A DNA stretch of 64,000 nucleotides, taken from positions 2,914,001 to 2,978,000 of the forward strand of contig NZ_RJVJ01000001.1 of assembly GCF_003751605.1 (NCBI RefSeq), written 5' to 3'. The notes below the pieces were generated by a model. That model was not told where the DNA came from. It saw nothing but the letters and a program-made list of their open reading frames with translations, and ran no database searches. Positions 28,619 through 38,454 of the stretch are shown here, in pieces. Position numbers and translations under genes: made by a program. How positions within the stretch are numbered: the stretch's first letter is position 1; every line of letters starts with the position of its first letter. The stretch comes from Kitasatospora cineracea. Lineage in GTDB: Bacteria > Actinomycetota > Actinomycetes > Streptomycetales > Streptomycetaceae.

Positions 28619-28622
<4 letters not shown>
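28122..28622 (+). CDS. MerR-family transcriptional regulator
   Basis: This 166-residue protein starts at the ATG at 28122. A 27-residue variable N-tail precedes the MerR winged helix: ISEVSAISGLTAHTLRWYERIGLLEP, then the wing GQRRYTDADLARLAFL. The C-terminal coiled coil for dimerisation follows; no metal-binding Cys set is seen, so it is probably a small-molecule sensor. Its stop overlaps the start of an aldo/keto reductase (ATGA), its probable target. Confidence 0.93.
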
Positions 28623-29632
<1,010 letters not shown>

Positions 29633-29654
29633 CGGGGCGTCGGGTGCCGGCCCG

Positions 29655-30845
29655 TCAGCCCTGGGTCTCGGACGGGCCGGTGACGTCCCCGTAGTGGCCG
29701 AGCGCGATGGCGGCGAAGTTGTGCCGGCTCTCGGTGCCCTCGGCCAGGTAGCCGGTGTGGCCGTTGGCGCCCAGCGAGGAGATCGACACCGCGCCGAAGG
29801 CGTGGGTGGTCGGGTCGGCGCCGTGGCCCAGGCCGCCGACCTCCAGGTAGGGGACGTTGCCGATCCAGTCGCCGGGGTTGCGGGCCGCCCAGACCTGGAC
29901 GCCGGTGCCCAGCTCGGCCGCCGAGTCGACGCCCATCCCGGGGCTGCCGAACGCCACCACGTCGGTGGGCTGCGCGGCGTGCAGCGTCGGCGCGGTGGTG
30001 CCGCACACCACCGAGCCGTACGAGTGGCACAGCAGGGCGGGCGGCGCCTCGGGGTGGGCGGTCTGCTCGAGGCCGCCGAGCAGCCGGTGCAGCCGGGGGG
30101 CGGCGGCGTCCGCCAGCCGGGAGGTGACCGCGTCCGGGCCGAGGCCCTGCGGGGTGACGTAGCCGGTCCAGGCGACCACCGCGGTGCGGGTGCCGGGCGA
30201 CTGGGCGTGCTCCTCGGTGTACAGCGCGCGGGCCATGCCGGCGGGGGAGCGCAGCGGGTCGCCGCTCTGGTCGAAGTGGCCGAGGTCGGCGTCCGAGCCG
30301 GGCACCAGGACGGCGATCCGCTGGGCGGTGGCCAGGTCGCCCCACACCTCGGTGACCAGGCCGCGGCCGCGCGGGTCGAAGGCGAGGATCTGCCGGCCCT
30401 CGCCGAGCAGCCGCTCCGAGTCGTTGGCGCGGGAGAGGGACAGCGCGCGGGTGGTGGCGTCCAGGGTGGTGTCCGCGGCGCGCTGCCGGGCCCGGTCCCG
30501 TTCGGCGGTGAGCGCCACCCGGTTGGCGCGGTAGCGGACCTCGGGCGGGGCCCCGTCCAGGTTGCCGACCACCAGCGGGTACTCGGCGACCAGCCGGTCG
30601 AGTTCGGCGGGCGTGAGGCCGGCGAAGAACGCGGCGACGGCGGCCGGGGCGGCGGTGGCCGGGTCCGGCAGGTCGCGGCCGAAGGAGTGGTCGGCGACCC
30701 AGGCGGAGCTGCCCGCGGGCGGGGTGGTGATGGCCAGCTGCTCGTTGGAGGCGGCGGCCTGCGCGGCGGCGGCCCCGGCGTCCACCAGGGCCGCGCAGCC
30801 GGCGAACACGCCGATCAGGATCCGCTTCACCCGCCTGCGCTGCAT
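29655..30845 (-). CDS. Secreted DUF1023 alpha/beta-hydrolase, copy A
   Basis: This 396-residue protein starts at the ATG at 30845 (MQRRRVKRIL), preceded by GAGGGAG. It has an N-terminal hydrophobic signal or anchor (residues ~8-30). The alpha/beta-hydrolase domain has the nucleophile Ser in LLCHSYGSVVCG and the family blocks GNLDGAPPEVRYRAN and ILAFDPRGRG. DUF1023 proteins are actinobacterial and of unknown substrate. A paralogue lies at 32626-33744, separated by two unrelated genes. Confidence 0.85.
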   Translation of the reverse strand: MQRRRVKRILIGVFAGCAALVDAGAAAAQAAASNEQLAITTPPAGSSAWVADHSFGRDLPDPATAAPAAVAAFFAGLTPAELDRLVAEYPLVVGNLDGAPPEVRYRANRVALTAERDRARQRAADTTLDATTRALSLSRANDSERLLGEGRQILAFDPRGRGLVTEVWGDLATAQRIAVLVPGSDADLGHFDQSGDPLRSPAGMARALYTEEHAQSPGTRTAVVAWTGYVTPQGLGPDAVTSRLADAAAPRLHRLLGGLEQTAHPEAPPALLCHSYGSVVCGTTAPTLHAAQPTDVVAFGSPGMGVDSAAELGTGVQVWAARNPGDWIGNVPYLEVGGLGHGADPTTHAFGAVSISSLGANGHTGYLAEGTESRHNFAAIALGHYGDVTGPSETQG

Positions 30846-30988
30846 GGCGTCCACTCCCTCGGGCCGTACCTCGCGGCGGGACGGGCCCGACGGTGCAGTG
30901 ACTTCCGACTACTAGTCAGCCAGAGTAGAGGTCGACCGACGCTGGAGGCAGGGAGCAAACAGTGTTCCCCGTCACATTCGCCCGTACG

Positions 30989-31324
30989 CTACCCCTCGTA
31001 CTCCTTCACCACCCGTTTCGGTGCGACCGATCGCCAGGCGTCGGTGAGCAGTTCGCGCAGTTCCTCCGGGTCGACCCCGGCCAGCCGCACCCGCACCCAG
31101 CCGAACCGGCCGGTGTACGGCGCCACCGAGTACACCCCGGGGGCGGCGGCGATCAGCTCGGCCTGCTCCGCCGGGGCGGCCTTCACCGAGACCTCCCCCG
31201 ACTCGGGGCGGCCCATGGCGAAGATCTTCCGCCCGACCCGCAGCGTCACCTGCTCCCAGGTCTCCTCCTGGTGGGTCTGCGGCAGCGCCAGGGCCAGCGC
31301 GGTCAGTTCGTCGAAGGTCGCCAT
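30989..31324 (-). CDS. MmcQ/YjbR-family protein
   Basis: This 111-residue cytoplasmic protein has the compact CyaY-like YjbR fold. Matching blocks are ALALPQTHQEETWEQVTLRV, KIFAMG and the C-terminal RVRLAGVDPEELRELLTDAW. DNA binding has been suggested for the family, but no function is established. The flanking genes are the two DUF1023 hydrolases and an acyltransferase. Confidence 0.9.
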   Translation of the reverse strand: MATFDELTALALALPQTHQEETWEQVTLRVGRKIFAMGRPESGEVSVKAAPAEQAELIAAAPGVYSVAPYTGRFGWVRVRLAGVDPEELRELLTDAWRSVAPKRVVKEYEG

Positions 31325-31364
31325 GGCCGCAGGGTACGTCCCGGCACCGACAGTTGACGTGGGG

Positions 31365-32588
31365 TCAGACCGCGCCCAGCGCGTACACCGCGAACAGCGC
31401 CGCGCCCGCGCCCGCCACCGCCCGCCAGGCCCGGGACGGCCACGGGGCGTCGAAGCGCCGGGCCCAGCGGCCGATCAGCGCCAGCACCGCGCCGAACACC
31501 GGCAGCCAGGCCAGTCGGGCCAGCGCCCAGGCCGCCGAGTCCGGGGCGGTGGTCAGGCCGGGCAGCGCGCCCAGCGGGGAGCCCGCCAGCGCGGTCAGGA
31601 ACATCGCGGTCTGGTGCCAGCAGAAGATCGTCATCGCGCCCAGGTTGACCACCACCACCGGCAGCCACAGCAGCGGCCGGCGCAGCGCCCGGCCCAGCCG
31701 GTCCTTCAGCAGCACCGCCGCGCCGCCCTGCACCGAGGCCAGCGCCAGCACCAGCAGGGACGGCGGGTGCGAGTTGGTGCGGGCCGCGCCCGGCACGCCC
31801 ACCATGCTCGCCGGGTAGTGGAACACCACCAGCAGCACCGCGAACAGCGCCGCCCCGCCGACCGCCAGCAGCTTCGCCCCGGCCCGGGTCAGCCGCCCGT
31901 GCGCCCAGTCCACGCCCAGCTGGTAGGCGAACAGCCAGCCCGGCAGCAGGTTCAGCAGGCCCAGCCAGCCCGGCACCGCGGCGCCCCACGGCCCGTACCG
32001 CAGCAGGTCCACCAGCGCGACCGCCGCCATCAGCACCGCCGCGCCCCAGCCCCGGAAGCGGGCGCCGAACCGGACGCACAGCGGGGTCAGCGCCGTCAGC
32101 ACCAGGTACACGGCGATGTACCAGAGCGGCTGCACCATCAGCACCGCCCCGGTCCGCACCGTCCCGGCCGGCACGCCCAGCGCGCGCAGCACCGGGATCA
32201 GCGCCGCCCACACCGCCGCCACCCCCAGCACCGGGCGCGCCAGCCGCAGCACCCGGCCGCGCAGCCACGCCCCGGTGCGCACCCCGCGCCCGGCCGCCCG
32301 GCGCAGCGACAGGGCCGAGGCGCGGCCGCCCACCAGGAAGAACACGCCCAGCAGTTGCAGCACCCAGCTCAGCGGCGCCATCGAGGGCAGCGCCCCCAGC
32401 GGGCTGGCGTTGTGCAGCACCCCGTCGGGGGAGTCGAAGCCGCCGAGCATCCAGTGCCCGAGCGGGACGGACAGCAGGGCCAGCGCGCGCAGCCCGTCCA
32501 GGGCGCGGTCGCGGGTGGCGGGGGTCTTCGCGTCGATCTTCGCGGCGGTCCGCACGGCGGAGCGGCGCAGGGCGGTCACGGGCAGCAT
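31365..32588 (-). CDS. Membrane acyltransferase, family 3
   Basis: This 407-residue integral membrane protein starts at the ATG at 32588 with AGGAG 7 nt upstream. It has about ten TM segments. The family 3 catalytic His is in LLSVPLGHWMLGG, and RDRALDGLRALALL is the usual N-terminal entry motif. These enzymes transfer O-acyl groups to cell-surface glycans, antibiotics or lipids. The neighbourhood gives no clue to the acceptor. Confidence 0.87.
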   Translation of the reverse strand: MLPVTALRRSAVRTAAKIDAKTPATRDRALDGLRALALLSVPLGHWMLGGFDSPDGVLHNASPLGALPSMAPLSWVLQLLGVFFLVGGRASALSLRRAAGRGVRTGAWLRGRVLRLARPVLGVAAVWAALIPVLRALGVPAGTVRTGAVLMVQPLWYIAVYLVLTALTPLCVRFGARFRGWGAAVLMAAVALVDLLRYGPWGAAVPGWLGLLNLLPGWLFAYQLGVDWAHGRLTRAGAKLLAVGGAALFAVLLVVFHYPASMVGVPGAARTNSHPPSLLVLALASVQGGAAVLLKDRLGRALRRPLLWLPVVVVNLGAMTIFCWHQTAMFLTALAGSPLGALPGLTTAPDSAAWALARLAWLPVFGAVLALIGRWARRFDAPWPSRAWRAVAGAGAALFAVYALGAV

Positions 32589-32625
32589 CGGGAGTCTCCT
32601 CGAACGGCCGACGGGCAGCGTCACG

Positions 32626-33744
32626 TCAGGCGGCGGTGGTGGTGGCGGTGAGGGCGAGGGCGGCGAAGGCCGCGAGGGAGGCCGAGCCGGGCGCGAAGTA
32701 GTCGCTGTGCCCGTGCGAGCCGGTGGACGGCAGCACCCGGGCGCCGAAGCCGCCCGAGGTCGGGTCGGCGCCGTGGCCGAAGCCGAGCAGCGAGACGTTC
32801 GGCACGTCGCCGATCCAGTCCTCGGCGTTGCGGCGCACCGCCCACACCGGTACCCGCAGCTCGTCCGCGCGCTCCAGCCCCATCCCCGGCGAGGCCACCG
32901 CCACCAGTCCGGCCACCCGGGCCGGGTCCGGCGCGGACCGCCCGCACACCACCGACCCGTACGAGTGGCAGAACAGCTCCACCGGCCCGGTCACCGGCGC
33001 CAGCCCCGCCACCAGCCGGTCCAGCCGGGCGGCGCCGGCCCGGGCCAGTTCCTCCCGGGCCGCGTCCAGCCCGAGGCCGACCGGTGTGGTGTAGCCCACC
33101 CAGGCCACCACCGCGACCCGGTCGCCGCTCGCGGCGCGCAGCGCCCGGGCCATCCCGGCGAGCGACCGGTGGCCGGTGGCGGCCTCCCGGTCGTAGTCGG
33201 ACAGGTCGACGTCCGAGCCCGGCACCAGGACGGCCGTCCGCTCGTCGTGCTCCACGTCCCCGAACACCTCGGCGACCTGGCCCCGGCCGCGCGGGTCGAA
33301 GGCGAGCAGCCGGTGCCCGGCCAGCTCGGCGTAGTGGTCGGCCCTCGCAGCGGCCGCCGCGCGCTCGGCGCGGGGCAGCGCCGCGTCCTCGGCCCGGGCC
33401 CGCTGGCGGGCGCGCTCCGCCTCGACGGCCAGCGCGTTGGCCCGCAGCCGCAGCGCGACCGGCGCGCCGTCCAGGTTCCCGACCAGCTGCGGGTGGCGCA
33501 CCGCGAGGGCCTCGCGCCGCTCCGGCGGCAGGCCGGCGAAGAACGCGGCGACCTCGGCCGGCGAGGAGGCCACCGGATCGGGCAGCCGCACCCCCAGCGA
33601 GGTGTCCGCCGCCCAGGCCGCCGCGCCCGGCGGCGGCCCCGTCAACGGGGTCTGCGCGTCGGCCGACGCCCACGACCCCGCTCCCAGCACCGCCGCGAGC
33701 ACCAACCCGGCCACGGCCGTCCCCCGACGCAGACGCGACAGCAT
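32626..33744 (-). CDS. Secreted DUF1023 alpha/beta-hydrolase, copy B
   Basis: This 372-residue protein starts at the ATG at 33744 with a strong AGGAGGAGGAG RBS. It has a signal peptide (LVLAAVLGAGSWASA). It shares GNLDGAP, LAFDPRGRG, LFCHSYGSVVCGR and the SPGMGLERADELRVPVW block with copy A. The catalytic Ser is in CHSYGS. A dyad-like motif ~90 bp upstream also occurs upstream of the neighbouring sensor kinase, hinting at shared control by that system. Confidence 0.85.
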   Translation of the reverse strand: MLSRLRRGTAVAGLVLAAVLGAGSWASADAQTPLTGPPPGAAAWAADTSLGVRLPDPVASSPAEVAAFFAGLPPERREALAVRHPQLVGNLDGAPVALRLRANALAVEAERARQRARAEDAALPRAERAAAAARADHYAELAGHRLLAFDPRGRGQVAEVFGDVEHDERTAVLVPGSDVDLSDYDREAATGHRSLAGMARALRAASGDRVAVVAWVGYTTPVGLGLDAAREELARAGAARLDRLVAGLAPVTGPVELFCHSYGSVVCGRSAPDPARVAGLVAVASPGMGLERADELRVPVWAVRRNAEDWIGDVPNVSLLGFGHGADPTSGGFGARVLPSTGSHGHSDYFAPGSASLAAFAALALTATTTAA

Positions 33745-33830
33745 CCGCTCCTCCTCCTGTTCGGCAACGAGGAGGAAGGTAGGGACGGGGCGGCTGAGCG
33801 GGCGTCACCCCGCGGAGCCAACCGGCGGGT

Positions 33831-33846
33831 CATACCCGGGCGGTAG
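33831..33846 (-). promoter_or_regulatory. Motif shared with the sensor-kinase upstream region
   Basis: TCATACCCGGGCGGTAG (plus strand) resembles TCATACCCCGGTAG near 35831. Both lie upstream of minus-strand genes: DUF1023 copy B here and the sensor kinase there. It may be a site for the adjacent NarL-type response regulator. Confidence 0.35.
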
Positions 33847-33852
33847 GGAGGG

Positions 33853-34530
33853 TCACTGCGCGCCGGGCTGGACCAGGCCGCTCTCGTAGGCGAGCACCAC
33901 GGCCTGGGCGCGGTCGCGGAGGTCGAGCTTGGCGAGGATCCGGCCGATGTGGGTCTTGACGGTCTGTTCGGCGAGCACGAGGTGGGCGGCGATCTCCTGG
34001 TTGGAGAGGCCGCGGGCGATCAGTTCGAGGACCTCGGTCTCGCGCGGCGTGAGCCCGTTCAGCCGCAGCCGCGGGTCGCGGCGCGGGGCGGGGCGGTTCC
34101 TGGCGAAGTCGGCGATCAGCCGGCGGGTGACGGAGGGCGCGAGCAGCGCGTCGCCGGCCGCGACGACCCGGACGGCGGCGATCAGGTCGGCGGGCGGGGC
34201 GTCCTTGAGCAGGAAGCCGCTGGCGCCGGCCCGCAGCGCCTCGTACACGTAGTCGTCGACGTCGAAGGTGGTGAGCATCAGGACCCGCGGGCGGTGCACC
34301 ACGCCGGGCGGCGGGTCGAGCAGCCGGCGGGCGGCCTCCAGGCCGTCCATCTCGGGCATCCGGACGTCCATCAGCACCACGTCGGGGTGGGTGCGGCCGC
34401 TGACCTCGATCGCCTGCCGGCCGTCGGGCGCGTCGCCGACCACGTCGATGTCGCTCTGCGCGTTGAGCAGGGCGGCGAACCCGGCGCGGACCATCGCCTG
34501 GTCGTCGACGATGAGGACGCGGATGGTCAT
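33853..34530 (-). CDS. NarL/LuxR-type response regulator
   Basis: This 225-residue protein starts at the ATG at 34530, overlapping the sensor-kinase stop (ATGA). The receiver domain has phospho-acceptor Asp55 (VVLMDVRMPEMDG) and the conserved Lys in GFLLKDAPP. The LuxR-type DNA-binding domain begins LTPRETEVLELIARGLSNQEIA and includes QTVKTHIGRIL. It forms a two-component pair with the upstream kinase. Targets may include its own operon and DUF1023 copy B. Confidence 0.95.
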   Translation of the reverse strand: MTIRVLIVDDQAMVRAGFAALLNAQSDIDVVGDAPDGRQAIEVSGRTHPDVVLMDVRMPEMDGLEAARRLLDPPPGVVHRPRVLMLTTFDVDDYVYEALRAGASGFLLKDAPPADLIAAVRVVAAGDALLAPSVTRRLIADFARNRPAPRRDPRLRLNGLTPRETEVLELIARGLSNQEIAAHLVLAEQTVKTHIGRILAKLDLRDRAQAVVLAYESGLVQPGAQ

Positions 34531-35795
34531 GCGGTCTTCTCCCCGGGGCTGGTGCCGTCCAACGGCAGGACGGCGGTCACCCGGTAGCCTCCGTCGGCGG
34601 TCGGGCCGGTGTCCAGGGTGCCAGCCAGCAGCCGGACGCGCTCGCGCATTCCGACCAGTCCCTGGCCGGTGCCGCCGGAGGTCTCCACGGCGCGGGCCCG
34701 GCCGGGCGGCGGGTCGTTGCGGACGGTCAGGGTGAGCGCGCCGTCCGCGGCGGTGATCCCGACCTCGGCGGTGGCGCCGGGGGCGTGCCGGACGACGTTG
34801 GCCAGCGCCTCCTGGACGATCCGGTACGCGGACAGGCCGACCGCCTCGGGCACCGGGCCGAGCGCGGACACGCCGTCCCCGACGGCCAGTTCGGCCCGCA
34901 CCCCGGCCTGGCCGACGGTGGCCAGCAGCTTCGGCAGGTCGTCCAGGCCCGGCTGCGGGGCCTTGTCGGCGGTGCTCTCGGCGGCCCGCAGCACCCCCAG
35001 CAGGCGGCGCATCTCGGCGAGCGAGCCGCGCGCGGCGGCGGCGATCTGCCCGAACTCCTCGACCGCGGCCGGGGGCAGGCCCTCCAGCCGGTACGGGGCG
35101 CTGTCGGCCTGGACGGTGATCACCGACATGTGGTGGGCCACCACGTCGTGCAACTCCCGGGCGATCCGGGCGCGTTCCTCCAGCAGGGTGCGCCGGGCCC
35201 GCTCGGTCTCGGAGATCTGCTCCTGCGCGGCGAGCAGCCGCTTGGCCTCGCCGCGCCCGCGCAGGCTCCAGCCGAGCAGCAGGACCACGCCGGACAGCGC
35301 GGTGGCCAGCACCGAGGAGCCGTCGAAGTCCTCGTTGAAGACCGTCCAGCTCAGGCTGCAGCCGAGGAAGGTGACCACCCAGACCGCGAGCAGGGTCCGC
35401 CCGCGCTCCCGGACGGCCAGCAGGACCATCAGGAACAGGTAGCCGAGCAGCGTGGTGGTCGGCCACGGCCAGGGCTGGTCGGCGGCCGCGCCGTGGGTGG
35501 CCACCGCGCCGACCAGCACCGAGGGCGCCACCAGCTGCCAGGCCGTCAGCGGCCGGGTCAGCGCCAGCGGCAGCGCCCCGGCCTGCACCACGGCGAGCGC
35601 GGTGGCCAGCGACGGGTCCACCCCGTAGAACTGGATCAGCGTCACGATGCCGGTGGGCAGCAGCGAGCCGACCATGAGCAGCACCAGCGCGTACGGGACC
35701 GCCCGGACCCACGGCCGGCGGGCCGTCGACAGCGGGGGGCGGTGGTCGCCGAGGGGCTCGGTGAGGGCGCGGAGGAAGTCTTTCCAGAGGGTCAC
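34527..35795 (-). CDS. Sensor histidine kinase, HisKA_3 type
   Basis: About 422 residues from the GTG at 35795; an ATG at 35834 gives 435, and neither has a good RBS. Four to six N-terminal TM segments form the sensor. The dimerisation domain carries the phosphorylated His in ERARIARELHDVVAHHMSVI. The HATPase_c domain has IVQEALANVVRHAPGA and GTGQGLVGMRERV. Overlaps the response-regulator gene. DesK-like architecture; signal unknown, probably membrane state. Confidence 0.93.
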   Translation of the reverse strand: MTLWKDFLRALTEPLGDHRPPLSTARRPWVRAVPYALVLLMVGSLLPTGIVTLIQFYGVDPSLATALAVVQAGALPLALTRPLTAWQLVAPSVLVGAVATHGAAADQPWPWPTTTLLGYLFLMVLLAVRERGRTLLAVWVVTFLGCSLSWTVFNEDFDGSSVLATALSGVVLLLGWSLRGRGEAKRLLAAQEQISETERARRTLLEERARIARELHDVVAHHMSVITVQADSAPYRLEGLPPAAVEEFGQIAAAARGSLAEMRRLLGVLRAAESTADKAPQPGLDDLPKLLATVGQAGVRAELAVGDGVSALGPVPEAVGLSAYRIVQEALANVVRHAPGATAEVGITAADGALTLTVRNDPPPGRARAVETSGGTGQGLVGMRERVRLLAGTLDTGPTADGGYRVTAVLPLDGTSPGEKTA

Positions 35796-35831
35796 CGGGC
35801 CGAGGGTAGAGCGGGGTCCGGCCGCTGTCCT

Positions 35832-35868
35832 CATACCCCGGTAGCGGGTCCGGGGTGCTACCCCGGTA
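35832..35868 (-). repeat. Direct repeat TACCCCGGTA upstream of the sensor kinase
   Basis: TACCCCGGTA occurs at 35834-35843 and 35859-35868, 25 bp apart and therefore on similar helix faces. The element sits at the start of the two-component operon and is a candidate autoregulatory site. If the kinase starts at 35834 the first copy is inside it. Confidence 0.5.
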
Positions 35869-35883
35869 CGGGGGCGTCCCCCG

Positions 35884-36537
35884 TCAGCGCCAGGAGCCCG
35901 CCAGGGCGGGCCCCAGCTGGTCGAAGTGACGCTCGATCAGCTCCAGCATGCCGTCCATCGAGTGGTCGGCGGCGTCCGGGGCGGCGGCGTAGGAGAGGTG
36001 CGAGATCCGCACCACGGTGCCGAACACGGCGGCCAGCAGGCGGGGGCGCAGGTCGGCGGCCGGGTCGAGGCCCTCGCGCTCGGCGAGGATCCGGGCCACC
36101 TCGACCTCCTGCTGGATGGCGTGCCGCAGGTGGGCGGCGAGCAGCGTCGGGGTGGACTCGATCAGTTCGAACAGCTCCAGCGCGGCCGGCCCGCTCTCCT
36201 GTCCCCGGTCGACGGCCTGCCAGACCTCGCGGACCGCGCCGCGCATCGCCTCCAGCGGGTTCTCCCGGGCCGGGCGGGCCCGCAGGAACTCCAGGAACGC
36301 CTGCTCGGCCTCGGCCAGGACGGCGAGCGCGACCTCCTCCTTGTTGGCGAAGTACCGGAAGAAGGTGCGCTGGGAGACCTCCACCTCGGAGGCGATCTCG
36401 TCCACCGTGGTGCGCCCGTAGCCGTGGCAGAGGAAGAGCCGGTGGGCGGCGTCGACCAGGGCGTCCCGGGTGCGCCGCTTCTTGCGTTCGCGCAGGCCGA
36501 CGGGCTGCGGGTCGGCGGCGGTGGTGGGCGTGGCCAT
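35884..36537 (-). CDS. TetR-family transcriptional regulator
   Basis: This 217-residue protein starts at the ATG at 36537 (MATPTTAADP). The N-terminal HTH is TTVDEIASEVEVSQRTFFRYFANKEEV, preceded by RERKKRRTRDALVDAAHRLF. The all-helical C-domain would bind the ligand. It is divergent from a 14-TM MFS exporter, with a palindrome in the intergenic region. The standard inference is drug-responsive repression of the exporter. Confidence 0.94.
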   Translation of the reverse strand: MATPTTAADPQPVGLRERKKRRTRDALVDAAHRLFLCHGYGRTTVDEIASEVEVSQRTFFRYFANKEEVALAVLAEAEQAFLEFLRARPARENPLEAMRGAVREVWQAVDRGQESGPAALELFELIESTPTLLAAHLRHAIQQEVEVARILAEREGLDPAADLRPRLLAAVFGTVVRISHLSYAAAPDAADHSMDGMLELIERHFDQLGPALAGSWR

Positions 36538-36592
36538 GGTCCCAACGATAGCGCCGCGGTGGAGATCTGGCATCAAGTGACAGGAGTCACCG

Positions 36593-36620
36593 TTTGTCGA
36601 ATGTCAGCGGCTGACATAAT
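36593..36620 (+). promoter_or_regulatory. MFS-exporter promoter overlapped by a palindromic operator
   Basis: The perfect palindrome ATGTCAGC-G-GCTGACAT spans 36601-36617. It overlaps CATAAT (-10, 36615-36620), with a TTTGTC -35 at 36593-36598. This is the classic arrangement for TetR-type repression. Confidence 0.7.
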
Positions 36621-36741
36621 GTTCCCGATGGCGGTGTCCGTCTGTCTTGGAGCTCGTGGGGACGGGCGTGAGGGCCGGGCACCGCCCTTCCTGTGCCCAG
36701 CGCGGTTCCCGCGCACCACACGAACGGGGAAGCCCCGAACC

Positions 36742-38310
36742 ATGAGCCAGTCCGTAGTACTCGACAAGGAAGCGGCTCCGTCCGCCGGCGGCCGGCTGCG
36801 GGGGCACCCCTGGCTGACGCTGCTCACCGTCGCCGTCGGCGTCATGATGGTCGCCCTGGACGGCACCGTCGTCGCCATCGCCAACCCGGCGATCGCCAAG
36901 GACCTGAACGCCAGCCCCTCCGACATCCAGTGGGTCACCTCCGGCTACCTGCTGGCCCTCGCGGTCTTCCTGATCACCGCCGGCAAGATCGGCGACCGGT
37001 TCGGCCACAAGACCACCTTCCTGGTCGGCGCGGTCGGCTTCGCCGCCACCTCCGCCGCGATCGGCTTCGCCGGCTCGATCCAGCAGGTGATCTTCTACCG
37101 GGTGCTGCAGGGCCTGTTCGGCGCGCTGCTCCAGCCCGCCGCGCTCGGCCTGCTGCGCGGGGCCTTCCCCGCCGACAAGCTCAACATGGCGATCGGCATC
37201 TGGGGCGGCGTCATCGGCGCCTCCACCGCGGCCGGCCCGATCGTCGGCGGCCTGCTGGTCGAGCACGTCAACTGGGAGTCGGTGTTCTACATCAACATCC
37301 CGGTCGGCATCGTCGCCCTGGTCCTGGGCCTGCTGATCCTCAAGGACGTCCGGTCCGAGAACGCCGCCAAGTCCTTCGACGTCCCCGGCATCGTGCTGCT
37401 CTCCGGCGCGATGTTCATGCTGGTCTGGGGCATCATCAAGGCCCCGTCCTGGGGCTGGGCCGACCCGGCCACCCTGGTCTTCCTCGGCGGCGCGGTGCTC
37501 GCCCTGGCGGTCTTCGCGGTCTGGCAGAAGTACGCCAAGGAACCGCTGATCCCGCTCTCGCTGTTCCGCTCGGTGCCGCTCTCGGCCGGCACCCTGTTGA
37601 TGGTGCTGATGGCCTTCGCCTTCTTCGGCGGCATCTTCTTCGTCACCTTCTACCTGCAGAACGTGCACGGGATGGCCCCGGTCGACGCCGGCGTCCACCT
37701 GCTCCCGATGACCGGCATGATGATCGTCGGCGCGCCGGTGGCCGGCTTCCTGATCGGCAGGATCGGGCCGCGGGTCCCGATCGTCGGCGGCATGGTGCTC
37801 ACCACCGCCGCGATGCTCGGCATGTCCACCCTGGACGTCGACTCCGGCACCGGCGTCATGTCGCTCTGGTTCCTGCTGATGGGCCTCGGCCTCAGCCCGG
37901 TCATGGTCGGCGCCACCGAGGTCATCGTCGGCAACGCCCCGATGGAGCTGTCCGGCGTGGCCGGCGGCCTCCAGCAGGCCGCGATGCAGGTCGGCGGCAG
38001 CCTCGGCACCGCCGTCCTCGGCGCGGTGATGGCCTCCAAGGTCACCGGCGCGCTGCCCGGCAAGTGGGAGGCCGCGACCGGCCAGCCGCTCCCCGGCGGC
38101 CCGGACGGCGAACTGCTCAAGCAGGGCGCCCAGCTCGGCATCGCCCCGCCGAACGTCCCGCAGGGCGTCGCCGACGCCGTCCACTCCTCCTTCGTCAGCG
38201 GCATGGGCGTGGCCTTCGTGGTCGCCGCGGTCGTCGCCCTGGCGGCGGCGGGCCTGGGCCTGCTCACCCGCCGCGGCGCCAACGAGGCGGGGCCCGCGGT
38301 CCACATCTGA
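36742..38310 (+). CDS. DHA2-type MFS drug exporter (EmrB/QacA family)
   Basis: This 522-residue protein starts at the ATG at 36742. It has 14 predicted TM segments. Motif D1 is MVALDGTVVAIANPAI, motif A is GKIGDRFGHKTTF, and the antiporter motif C region is GASTAAGPIVGG. It exports drugs or metabolites with proton antiport. The divergent TetR regulator and operator support inducible resistance. No biosynthetic genes adjoin it. Confidence 0.94.
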   Translation: MSQSVVLDKEAAPSAGGRLRGHPWLTLLTVAVGVMMVALDGTVVAIANPAIAKDLNASPSDIQWVTSGYLLALAVFLITAGKIGDRFGHKTTFLVGAVGFAATSAAIGFAGSIQQVIFYRVLQGLFGALLQPAALGLLRGAFPADKLNMAIGIWGGVIGASTAAGPIVGGLLVEHVNWESVFYINIPVGIVALVLGLLILKDVRSENAAKSFDVPGIVLLSGAMFMLVWGIIKAPSWGWADPATLVFLGGAVLALAVFAVWQKYAKEPLIPLSLFRSVPLSAGTLLMVLMAFAFFGGIFFVTFYLQNVHGMAPVDAGVHLLPMTGMMIVGAPVAGFLIGRIGPRVPIVGGMVLTTAAMLGMSTLDVDSGTGVMSLWFLLMGLGLSPVMVGATEVIVGNAPMELSGVAGGLQQAAMQVGGSLGTAVLGAVMASKVTGALPGKWEAATGQPLPGGPDGELLKQGAQLGIAPPNVPQGVADAVHSSFVSGMGVAFVVAAVVALAAAGLGLLTRRGANEAGPAVHI

Positions 38311-38324
38311 CGCGCGCCGCCCAC

Positions 38325-38365
38325 GGATCCGCCCGGGGAGGGGAGACCCCTTCCCGGGCGGATCC
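38325..38365. terminator. Stem-loop after the MFS exporter
   Basis: Arms GGATCCGCCCGGG (38325-38337) and its complement (38353-38365) flank a GA-rich loop. Confidence 0.75.
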
Positions 38366-38388
38366 TTGCGCGAGCAGCCGGGCAGCAA

Positions 38389-38440
38389 CGGAAAGGTCCG
38401 CCCGAGGAGGGGAACTCCCCTCCTCGGGCGGACCTTTCCG
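38389..38440. terminator. Second terminator, convergent MFS / aceE
   Basis: Near-contiguous 25-bp stem: CGGAAAGGTCCGCCCGAGGA... (38389-38413) with its complement at 38416-38440. It lies 15 bp from the aceE stop and probably ends transcription from both sides. Confidence 0.85.
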
Positions 38441-38454
38441 TCAGCGGCCGGCGC

